This document shows, in pieces, positions 13,035 through 18,730 of a stretch of 20,680 bases of DNA (its first letter is position 1; each line of letters starts with the position of its first letter). Source of the DNA: an uncultured Akkermansia sp. Its GTDB lineage: Bacteria > Verrucomicrobiota > Verrucomicrobiia > Verrucomicrobiales > Akkermansiaceae. The stretch spans positions 1-20,680 of the forward strand of contig URLZ01000041.1 of assembly GCA_900548895.1 (NCBI GenBank). Reading direction: 5' to 3'. Under the pieces are notes generated by a model that did not search any database, had not been told where the DNA came from, and saw nothing but the letters and a program-made list of their open reading frames with translations. The position numbers were made by a program, and so were the translations under genes.

Positions 13035-14912
13035 TTAGTGCTCCCATTCGGGCACGGAAAGGACTTTGTCCTCCTTGAGGGGCAAGACCATGTGGAAGCG
13101 CTGCACGTAATCGGGCACGGCAGCGGCGCCGCGCGCGGCGTTCTTGCCGTCGGCAGCGTCAAACTGGACGTAGAGGCTGCTGTTGTTGCTGACGTCGGCC
13201 TTGGTGATGTCGAAGAAGGAGTCCAGATAGCCCTCGCGGTCGAGGCGATCGACGATGGCGTCGAGCACGGCGGCCTGGTGCGCGGCGCTGTTGCGGTCGC
13301 CGCCGGGGTCTCGCAGGACGTAGCCGGAGATGTAGATGGCGGTGACTTTCGGCGTGGCGGCTTCTTCAGAGTCTCCCTCCTCAGCGCGAGGCTTGACGAG
13401 GCTGCTGCCGGCGACGCGCCCGGCGTTCTCGCGGATGAGACGGTGCGAGGCGATGGTCTGCGGGTTGACGGGCTGCACCTTGTAGTTGGTCAGCGGGCAG
13501 AACTCGGTGAGCCAGAACTTGTAGGAGGAGGTGCGATCGGCCATCTGGCGCAGCAGGGCGGCGTAGACTTTGCGCTGGGCATTGAGGGCGTTGAGCTCTT
13601 CCACACGCTTCTCGGCGCTGCGGAAGCGCGAGAGGGAGCTGTCGGCCTCGCGCTTGATCTGGTCGACGCTGCGGCTGTCGCGCTCGGCTATGCTGAGTTC
13701 CTTCTGCACGCCGTCCAGATGGCTGTTCGCCGCATAGGCGTAGAGTCCGGCTCCGGCGACGGCAATGATGCCGGCGGCGACGGCCCAGGGGATGAGCTGC
13801 TTTTCTGCGCGCTCTTTGCCGACGCTCGTCGGCACGAGGTCGATGTTGAACTCGCCGCACTTGGCACCGGTGACGGCGGCGCCGGCGACGGGGCCGAGGC
13901 AGAGGGCGTCCATCTCCAGCGCTTCGGTGTCTACCTTGCTGCCGACGGAGAAGGCGGCCAGCGGGTTGAGGAATTCAACGGGCAGGTTGAGGGCGGACTG
14001 GAGGAATTCGACGGCGTAGGGGATGCGGGCGCCGCCGCCGCAGATGTAGGCCTTGACGGGGGGATTGCCCTTGTACTGCGCGCGGTAGTGGTTGATGGTG
14101 CGCTGAACTTCGGAGCTCAGGCGGTTCATCGCGGTGCGGATGACGGTGGCCAGAGCGGCGTCTTCCTCGCTCATGGAGTCGGTATGGCCGTTGCCCAGCG
14201 AGATTTGGCCGTGCTCGATCTTGAATTTTTCCGCATCGCGGAAGCTCATGCCGAACTCGCGCGAGATGGAGTTGGTGACGAAGGAGCCGGCGGCGGTGAC
14301 GGAGCGGGTGAAGAAGCGGCCGTTCTCCGAGAAGATGATGTCGGTGGTCTTGGCGCCGATGTCGAGGATGACGACGGGATCGGTATCCTCGGGGTAGCTC
14401 ACGCGGTAGGCGTTGTAGAGCGAGGTGATGGAGCAATCGACGCTGCGCGTGTGCAGGCTGTTGCTCTCCACCTGAGTGTTGAGGCTGTCGAGCACGTCCT
14501 TCTTGATGGCGACGAGCAGGACTTCATGCTCTCCCTCGCTGCTTTCGGAGAGCACTTGGTAGGAGTAGACGATGTCGTCGATGGGGAAGGGGATGTGCTG
14601 CTGGGCCTCGTAGCCGACCTGCTCGGAGAGGTCGTTCATGTCGAGGGCGGGCAGCTTGATGAAGCGCATGAAGACCTGCTGGCCCGAGACGACGTTGCGC
14701 ACGTCGTGACCTCGCACCTTGAGTTCTTCCACCATTTCACCAATGGCGTTGCTGACGTAGTCGATGCGCATGCCCTCCTCCACGGGGTCGAGCAGCACAT
14801 CGCGTCGGGCGTAGCGGGAGAGGGCGAAGCCCTTGCCGGCGGGGGTGAAGACCGCCATGCTCACGCTCTGCGCTCCGATTTCCAGGGCGACTGTTGTTTT
14901 GAAATCAGCCAT
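13035..14912 (-). CDS. pilM: PilM-PilN fusion protein, Amuc_1101-like
   Basis: Residues 1-350 form an actin-like PilM ATPase domain: LEIGAQSVSMAVF (10-22), the PilM hallmark VGYEAQQHIPFPIDDIVYSY (99-118), the second phosphate motif VILDIGAKTTDIIF (181-194), and the adenosine motif YICGGGARIPYAVEFL (289-304). PilM alone is about 350 residues; this protein has 625. At 354-361 it reads EFNIDLVP, like the INLLP docking tail at the N-terminus of PilN, followed by a transmembrane helix (about 374-394), a coiled coil (about 398-450) and a PilN-like periplasmic part (450-620). It therefore looks like PilM and PilN in one chain. GGAAG lies 7 nt before the ATG. Upstream is a run of 11 C. It is followed after 24 nt by the PilO-like gene. 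Confidence 0.9.
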   Translation of the reverse strand: MADFKTTVALEIGAQSVSMAVFTPAGKGFALSRYARRDVLLDPVEEGMRIDYVSNAIGEMVEELKVRGHDVRNVVSGQQVFMRFIKLPALDMNDLSEQVGYEAQQHIPFPIDDIVYSYQVLSESSEGEHEVLLVAIKKDVLDSLNTQVESNSLHTRSVDCSITSLYNAYRVSYPEDTDPVVILDIGAKTTDIIFSENGRFFTRSVTAAGSFVTNSISREFGMSFRDAEKFKIEHGQISLGNGHTDSMSEEDAALATVIRTAMNRLSSEVQRTINHYRAQYKGNPPVKAYICGGGARIPYAVEFLQSALNLPVEFLNPLAAFSVGSKVDTEALEMDALCLGPVAGAAVTGAKCGEFNIDLVPTSVGKERAEKQLIPWAVAAGIIAVAGAGLYAYAANSHLDGVQKELSIAERDSRSVDQIKREADSSLSRFRSAEKRVEELNALNAQRKVYAALLRQMADRTSSYKFWLTEFCPLTNYKVQPVNPQTIASHRLIRENAGRVAGSSLVKPRAEEGDSEEAATPKVTAIYISGYVLRDPGGDRNSAAHQAAVLDAIVDRLDREGYLDSFFDITKADVSNNSSLYVQFDAADGKNAARGAAAVPDYVQRFHMVLPLKEDKVLSVPEWEH

Positions 14913-14929
14913 ATCGTATCTTCCGGATA

Positions 14930-14940
14930 GGGGGGGGGGG
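14930..14940 (-). repeat. Run of 11 C (minus strand) between the 1102-like and PilM genes
   Basis: The 53-nt gap between the first gene and the PilM-N gene holds 11 consecutive G on the plus strand, that is 11 C in the mRNA sense, ending 17 nt before the ATG and just upstream of the ribosome-binding site. It is the longest homopolymer in the window. Such tracts are prone to slipped-strand length changes and also to sequencing error. Confidence 0.85.
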
Positions 14941-14965
14941 TTAAGAAGCGGACTGTTCCGCGCCG

Positions 14966-15727
14966 TCAGGACTCCGCATCAGAGCTGTCATCTCCGGCGC
15001 TGTTGTTGCCGAAGACGGTTTCATCGGCGGCAGGGGCGCCGTAGATCGGGTTCGGGCGAGGGTAGGCGGCTCCGTAGAACGGAGCGAAGGGAGTCTCGGA
15101 GATGGCGTAGATCTTGGCCGAGCTGGCCTTGGAGGGGGTGCGCTTGTACCAGGTGGGCCTCAGCTTGAGGGAAGTGTCGTGCATCTCGGCCTTGCCGTCC
15201 TTGGGCAGGCTGCAGGCGGCGCCGTTGAAGGAGGCTTCGACGGCGTAGGCGACGACTTTGAGCTTGGCTTTCTCGCTGCCGGCCAGCATCTCATAGCTGC
15301 GCTGGGGCAGGAAGAGGCCGATGTTGTAGCTGCCCTTGTAGACGCCCTTGTCACCGGAGGCGGTGCGCAGCTGCACGTCCGTGAGGGCAATGAGTTTGTT
15401 GAGGGTGACGGGTTTGCCGTCGCGCCCTTCGATGCGCAGGTGCAGGCGCAGCGTCACATCCGTCACCCAGGCGCTCTTTTCCTTGGAGCCGGCGGCAACG
15501 GTGCCGGTGAACTCGACGGGCACGTTGATCACGTACCATGAATCAACGACATCCCTGCGCTTGCCGGCGCTGAGACTTCCGGTCTGGGGAAGGCTGACGG
15601 GCTGGGGAGCGAGCGTCTTCGGCGCATTGTCCGCAAGGCCCACACGAAGCTTGACGATGTCTTCAGCGTTGAGGAGGGTGGCACCGCAGAGCACGGCGGT
15701 CATGGCGGTCACAAAGATGTTTTTCAT
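14966..15727 (-). CDS. Signal-peptide protein, Amuc_1102-like, first gene of the cluster
   Basis: I recognise it only as the positional and architectural counterpart of Amuc_1102. The 253-residue protein has a clear signal peptide (KN at the start, hydrophobic core about 4-18, likely cleavage after LNA, residue 21) and no further membrane helix, so it should be periplasmic or surface-exposed. The body (about 24-200) is rich in alternating beta-type segments, for example WYVINVPVEFTGTV, SAWVTDVTLRLHLRIEG and KLKVVAYAVEASFNG, consistent with an all-beta domain. The last 50 residues are Pro/Ala-rich and then acidic (about 240-253) and probably disordered. It leads the minus-strand cluster, 53 nt before the PilM-N gene, with a palindromic promoter region upstream. 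Its molecular function is not evident from sequence. Confidence 0.78.
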   Translation of the reverse strand: MKNIFVTAMTAVLCGATLLNAEDIVKLRVGLADNAPKTLAPQPVSLPQTGSLSAGKRRDVVDSWYVINVPVEFTGTVAAGSKEKSAWVTDVTLRLHLRIEGRDGKPVTLNKLIALTDVQLRTASGDKGVYKGSYNIGLFLPQRSYEMLAGSEKAKLKVVAYAVEASFNGAACSLPKDGKAEMHDTSLKLRPTWYKRTPSKASSAKIYAISETPFAPFYGAAYPRPNPIYGAPAADETVFGNNSAGDDSSDAES

Positions 15728-15743
15728 GGCAGAAAGTCAGATG

Positions 15744-15763
15744 TGTGGTACTTATATACCACA
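15744..15763 (-). promoter_or_regulatory. Palindrome overlapping the predicted -10 box of the pilus cluster
   Basis: TGTGGTA (15744-15750) and TACCACA (15757-15763) are exact inverted repeats around 6 nt. On the minus strand the centre reads TATATAAG, a good -10 candidate 25 nt before the first gene. The best -35 is poor (TCGCCA, 18 nt upstream, 4 of 6 matches), which suggests control by a regulator binding the palindrome rather than a strong constitutive promoter. Confidence 0.5.
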
Positions 15764-15847
15764 GGGGGGAGCCCTTTGGCGAGAAGAATCTTGCCGCAGG
15801 CTCATTTTTTTTGAAAGGGTGGGCACTTTTGTTACGTATTCGCGTCC

Positions 15848-15898
15848 ATGCGCGCGAACGCGCATGTGAACACGCGTACGCGCGCATCCGCCAACGCG
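15848..15898. repeat. CG-rich repeat cluster in the divergent region
   Basis: ATGCGCG (15848-15854) faces CGCGCAT (15859-15865) around CGAA, and CGCGCAT recurs at 15881-15887, exactly 22 bp downstream of the first copy. ACGCG occurs at 15858, 15872, 15878 and 15894. The spacing by two helical turns would suit a multi-site binding protein; the alternating purine-pyrimidine sequence could also favour Z-DNA. Confidence 0.45.
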
Positions 15899-16019
15899 CT
15901 CTATTCAGCCTCGTGTCGGCCTGCGCGTGTCTGGGCCGATGAGCCGAGAGGCCACCGGCCGAGCGGCGGGAGGGGAGGCGAGGCGGAGGTCGGGTGGCGG
16001 GAAGCCTCCCATTTTCGCC

Positions 16020-16048
16020 TTGCGGGAGCGGGCGGACTGTGTTATAAG
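16020..16048 (+). promoter_or_regulatory. Predicted sigma70 promoter of lgt
   Basis: TTGCGG (16020-16025) and TATAAG (16043-16048) are spaced by 17 nt. Only 10 nt separate the -10 box from the lgt ATG, so the leader would be about 3-4 nt and contain no Shine-Dalgarno sequence. Confidence 0.7.
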
Positions 16049-16058
16049 CTCTCGCGTC

Positions 16059-17051
16059 ATGATTGCGCTTGCCACATACGTTCACAGTCTGAATCCGGTT
16101 CTGGTGGAGTTTCCCGGCACGCCGCTTTCCGTGCGCTGGTACGGGCTGGCCTACGTCTGCGGCTTTCTGCTGGGCTACTGGGCTCTGCTGCAGCTCTCGC
16201 GCCGCCGCCTTTACTGCGTGCCGGCGGACAAGCTCGGCGATTTCATCACCTGGGTCTGCCTGCTCGGGGTGCTCGTCGGCGGGCGCCTGGGCGAGTTTTT
16301 CTTTTACTGGCTCCCGGAGCAGGGGCTAAGCGGTTTTCTCGAGGACCCGACGTGGGTGTTCCGCGTGTGGGAGGGCGGCATGGCGTCGCACGGCGGCATG
16401 CTGGGGGTGCTGCTGGTGGCTCTGGTCTACGCCCGGCGCCACAAGCTTTCCTTCCCGGGGGTGCTTGACGGTCTGGCGATTGTGGCGCCCATCGGGCTTT
16501 TCTTCGGCCGTCTGGCCAATTTCATCAACGGCGAGCTCTTCGGCCGGGTGACTTCGCCGGACAATCCGCTGGCGATGAAGTTTCCGCAAGAGCTCTACTC
16601 GATGGATCTGCCGCAGCTGCGCGAGGCGGTGTTTGCCGCGCAGGCGTCGGGAGGCACGGATGCGCCGATCACGTCGACGAGCATGCTCATCGATCTCTGC
16701 CGCACGAACGAGACGGTGCGTGCTGCGGTGGAGCCCTTCCTGAGCTGCCGCTGGCCCAGCCAGCTCTTTGAGGCGGCGGGCGAGGGCCTCCTGCTCTTCC
16801 TCGTGCTCATCATCGTGCGCCTGAAGTGGAAGGATGCGCCGGCCGGCACCTTCTGTGCGATCTTCTGCTTCATCTACGCGGCGGCGCGCATCGCGACGGA
16901 GTGCCTCAAGCAGCCCGATGCGGGCGTGTGGTTCGGAATCACTCAGGGTCAGTTGCTTTCGCTGGGCCTCGTGCTGCTCGGCCTCGGCTTTGCCCGGGCG
17001 GCCTGCGGCAACGCGAAGGCAAAAAAATCGCTTTCCGAGCAAAAAATGTAA
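16059..17051 (+). CDS. lgt: Prolipoprotein diacylglyceryl transferase
   Basis: Lgt moves diacylglycerol from phosphatidylglycerol to the lipobox cysteine of prolipoproteins in the inner membrane, the first step of lipoprotein maturation. The 330-residue protein has RWYGLAYVCGFLLGY (26-40), FRVWEGGMASHGG with H111, the signature GRLANFINGELFGR with R151 and N154, PSQLFEAAGEG (233-243), and R278 in the AARIATE stretch. H111, R151, N154 and R278 correspond to H103, R143, N146 and R239 of E. coli. It is about 40 residues longer than E. coli Lgt, mainly in the loop 176-230. I place the start at 16059: the in-frame upstream ATG at 15927 would add 44 low-complexity residues, and the promoter lies between the two. 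Confidence 0.96.
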   Translation: MIALATYVHSLNPVLVEFPGTPLSVRWYGLAYVCGFLLGYWALLQLSRRRLYCVPADKLGDFITWVCLLGVLVGGRLGEFFFYWLPEQGLSGFLEDPTWVFRVWEGGMASHGGMLGVLLVALVYARRHKLSFPGVLDGLAIVAPIGLFFGRLANFINGELFGRVTSPDNPLAMKFPQELYSMDLPQLREAVFAAQASGGTDAPITSTSMLIDLCRTNETVRAAVEPFLSCRWPSQLFEAAGEGLLLFLVLIIVRLKWKDAPAGTFCAIFCFIYAAARIATECLKQPDAGVWFGITQGQLLSLGLVLLGLGFARAACGNAKAKKSLSEQKM

Positions 17052-17059
17052 AAAAAAGC

Positions 17060-17088
17060 TTGCAAAGCTCATCGGCGGCGTGTATAAT
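17060..17088 (+). promoter_or_regulatory. Predicted sigma70 promoter of the tRNA-Tyr/tRNA-Val unit
   Basis: TTGCAA (17060-17065) and a perfect TATAAT (17083-17088) are 17 nt apart, preceded by A-tracts at the end of lgt (17041-17058) that resemble an UP element. A perfect 6-bp inverted repeat, GCCACC-TC-GGTGGC (17099-17112), lies at the start of the leader. Confidence 0.85.
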
Positions 17089-17127
17089 GCCCCCGCACGC
17101 CACCTCGGTGGCCTGCAAAACAGAAAT

Positions 17128-17210
17128 GGGTAGGTTCCCGAGCGGTCAAAGGGGGCAGACTGTAAATCTGCTAGCGTTTGCTTTCGATGGTTCGAATCCA
17201 TCCCTGCCCA
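17128..17210 (+). tRNA. tRNA-Tyr (anticodon GUA)
   Basis: An 83-nt class II tRNA. The acceptor stem GGGTAGG pairs with CCTGCCC (one G-U), the anticodon arm GCAGACTGTAAATCTGC gives GTA, a long variable arm (TAGCG-type stem) follows, and the T arm is GATGG-TTCGAAT-CCATC. Discriminator A; CCA is not encoded. Confidence 0.97.
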
Positions 17211-17219
17211 TTCCCACAA

Positions 17220-17292
17220 GCGGAGGTAGCTCAGTTGGTAGAGCAACACCTTGACATGGTGGAGGTCGTAGGTTCGAGTCCTATCCCCCGTA
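17220..17292 (+). tRNA. tRNA-Val (anticodon GAC), with two non-standard stem pairs
   Basis: A 73-nt cloverleaf 9 nt after tRNA-Tyr. The D arm is GCTC/GAGC, the anticodon loop TTGACAT gives GAC, and the T arm is GTAGG-TTCGAGT-CCTAT. The acceptor strands GCGGAGG and CCCCCGT pair with a G-U at position 1 and an A-C mismatch at position 5. The anticodon stem ACACC/GGTGG has an A-G mismatch at its outer pair. It closely resembles E. coli tRNA-Val(GAC) otherwise. Discriminator A; CCA is not encoded. It is probably functional, but a degenerate copy cannot be excluded. Confidence 0.85.
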
Positions 17293-17303
17293 CGCTTGAA
17301 AGA

Positions 17304-17343
17304 CGAGGCTCATCCCGGATGCGGGGTGAGCCTCGCGGCTTTT
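17304..17343 (+). terminator. Intrinsic terminator after the tRNA pair
   Basis: CGAGGCTCATCCC (17304-17316) pairs with GGGGTGAGCCTCG (17323-17335), 13 bp with one G-U and a 6-nt loop. A short TTTT follows at 17340-17343. The stem is strong and the T-tract weak. Confidence 0.8.
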
Positions 17344-17367
17344 GCGGTTGCCGCTCACAATTTCTGC

Positions 17368-17396
17368 TTGCCAAACAGGTCGCCGCGCGCTAAAAT
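17368..17396 (+). promoter_or_regulatory. Predicted sigma70 promoter of fba with a leader hairpin
   Basis: TTGCCA (17368-17373) and TAAAAT (17391-17396) are 17 nt apart. The predicted start is near 17403, giving a leader of about 46 nt that contains a perfect 6-bp hairpin, GTGTGC-GCG-GCACAC (17410-17424). Confidence 0.75.
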
Positions 17397-17448
17397 GCAG
17401 CCGCAAAGGGTGTGCGCGGCACACTCAACATTTAACCCCATTCAGATC

Positions 17449-18474
17449 ATGCCTGTACCAACTCAAGAACAGTACATCAAGATGCTCAACACGGCTAAGG
17501 AGCAGGGCTACGCCTATCCCGCCGTCAATGTCACCACGATCGAGGTCATCAACGGCGCGCTGAAGGCTTTTGCCGAGGCCAAGTCCGATGGCATCATTCA
17601 GATTTCTCTCGGTGGCGGCCAGTTCGCCTCCGGCACGGCGGTGAAGGATTCCGCCACGGGCGCTATCGTGCTGGCTGAGGCCGTGCATCGCCTCGCCGAG
17701 AAGTATGATGTGCTGGTTGCTCTGCACACCGACCACTGCCAGGCCGACAAGATCGACAGCTTCCTGCGCCCGCTCATCGCTGAGTCGAAGAAGCGCATCG
17801 CCGCCGGTCAGGGCCCGCTCTTCAACTCTCACATGCTCGACGCTTCGGCTCTGCCGATGGCTCAGAACCTCGAGATCTCCAAGCAGATGCTCAAGGAGTG
17901 CGCCGAGGTCGGTATCGTTCTCGAGATCGAGATCGGTGTTGTCGGCGGTGAGGAGGACGGTGTTGACAACTCCGGCCAGCACGCTGCCAAGCTCTACACC
18001 TCTCCGGAGGATATGCTGCGCACCTACGAGACGCTCAACGGCATCGGCGAGTTCATGCTGGCCGCTACCTTCGGCAATGTGCACGGCGTTTACAAGCCCG
18101 GTGCCGTGAAGCTGGAGCCCAAGATTCTCCGCGACGGCCAGAAGGCTGTGATGGACAAGTACGGCAAGGATATGCGCCTGGTCTTCCACGGCGGTTCCGG
18201 CTCCGACCTCTGCGACATCCGCGAGGCTATCTCCTACGGCGTGGTGAAGATGAACATCGACACGGATACGCAGTATGCGTTCTCGAAGCCGATCGTGATG
18301 CACATGTGCCAGAACATCGACGGCATGCTCAAGATCGACGGCGAGGTGGGCAACAAGAAGGTTTACGACCCGCGCTCCTATCTGAAGAAGGGTGAGCAGG
18401 GTATCTGCGATCGCCTCAAGATCGCTGCCTCCGATCTGCTCTCCGAGGGCAAGACCCTCTTCGGCAAGATCTGA
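17449..18474 (+). CDS. fba: Class II fructose-bisphosphate aldolase
   Basis: The enzyme splits fructose 1,6-bisphosphate into DHAP and glyceraldehyde 3-phosphate in glycolysis and gluconeogenesis, using a divalent metal. The 341-residue protein has LHTDHC with catalytic D95 and metal ligand H96, GEEDGVDN (167-174), FGNVHGVYKPG with ligand H212, VFHGGSGS with ligand H247, and KMNIDTDTQ (267-275). These match D109, H110, H226 and H264 of E. coli FbaA, so it is a class IIA enzyme, slightly shorter than FbaA. I choose the ATG at 17449 because the upstream in-frame sequence overlaps the tRNA terminator and promoter and is not conserved. No Shine-Dalgarno sequence is evident. The coding strand is C-rich, unlike the neighbouring plus-strand symporter gene, as expected for a highly expressed gene. 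Confidence 0.97.
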   Translation: MPVPTQEQYIKMLNTAKEQGYAYPAVNVTTIEVINGALKAFAEAKSDGIIQISLGGGQFASGTAVKDSATGAIVLAEAVHRLAEKYDVLVALHTDHCQADKIDSFLRPLIAESKKRIAAGQGPLFNSHMLDASALPMAQNLEISKQMLKECAEVGIVLEIEIGVVGGEEDGVDNSGQHAAKLYTSPEDMLRTYETLNGIGEFMLAATFGNVHGVYKPGAVKLEPKILRDGQKAVMDKYGKDMRLVFHGGSGSDLCDIREAISYGVVKMNIDTDTQYAFSKPIVMHMCQNIDGMLKIDGEVGNKKVYDPRSYLKKGEQGICDRLKIAASDLLSEGKTLFGKI

Positions 18475-18480
18475 GTTGCC

Positions 18481-18551
18481 GGGGCTCTTTGCCCCTCTTC
18501 TCTCTGATTTCCCGCAGTCAGGCGCGCGGCTACCGCAGGGTGGCCGCGCGC
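18481..18551 (+). terminator. Probable terminator structures after fba
   Basis: A small stem, GGGGC-TCTTT-GCCCC (18481-18495), is followed by TCTTCTCTCT. Further on, GCGCGCGGCTACC (18522-18534) pairs with GGTGGCCGCGCGC (18539-18551), 13 bp with one G-U and a GCAG loop, followed by only scattered T. Together they probably end fba transcription. The rest of the gap up to 18695 shows no gene. Confidence 0.55.
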
Positions 18552-18695
18552 TTCAGTCTTACAGGATGGGCGCTCCCCTGCCCTGCCCGAGAGGGCCTCC
18601 ATGCTGTGCTGTCGCCGCTGCCCTGTGGGGCCTGCCCCCGTCGCACGGCGAGCGTGACGTTCCCTTGCCACCTGCTGTCCCTTTGCTCTATGGGC

Positions 18696-18723
18696 TTGAC
18701 ATGGAGCGCTGAGATGGTATGAT
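18696..18723 (+). promoter_or_regulatory. Predicted sigma70 promoter of the sodium symporter operon
   Basis: TTGACA (18696-18701) and TATGAT (18718-18723) are 16 nt apart. The start codon I favour lies 7 nt after the -10 box, so the predicted transcript begins at or within a base of the AUG, a true leaderless arrangement. The two earlier ATGs (18719, 18722) lie inside the -10 box and cannot be on that transcript. Confidence 0.75.
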
Positions 18724-18730
18724 GCTGCCT

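Larger units (their letters stand above)
15728..16058. promoter_or_regulatory. Divergent intergenic region between the pilus cluster and lgt
   Basis: This 331-bp region has no credible gene. It holds a palindrome over the predicted -10 of the pilus cluster (15744-15763), a block of CG-rich inverted and direct repeats (15848-15898), a purine-rich GAGGCGAGGCGGAGG-type stretch (about 15969-15990), and the lgt promoter (16020-16048). Because both neighbours read outward, regulators bound here could control both directions. Confidence 0.6.

Noticed and set aside
10524..14930. Very long open frame on the plus strand (1468 codons) opposite the pilus cluster
   Set aside because: It runs antisense through four well-supported genes, shows no domain, and has the Gly/Asp/Val/Ala-rich composition expected from the complement of GC-rich codons. 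Long antisense frames are common at this GC content.
15927..16058. Upstream start for lgt adding 44 residues
   Set aside because: The added residues are Arg/Gly-rich and not Lgt-like, and the predicted promoter lies downstream of that ATG.
17296..17448. N-terminal extension of the aldolase to an upstream start
   Set aside because: The extension overlaps the tRNA terminator and the fba promoter, and E. coli-type aldolases show no such sequence. The start at 17449 is better.
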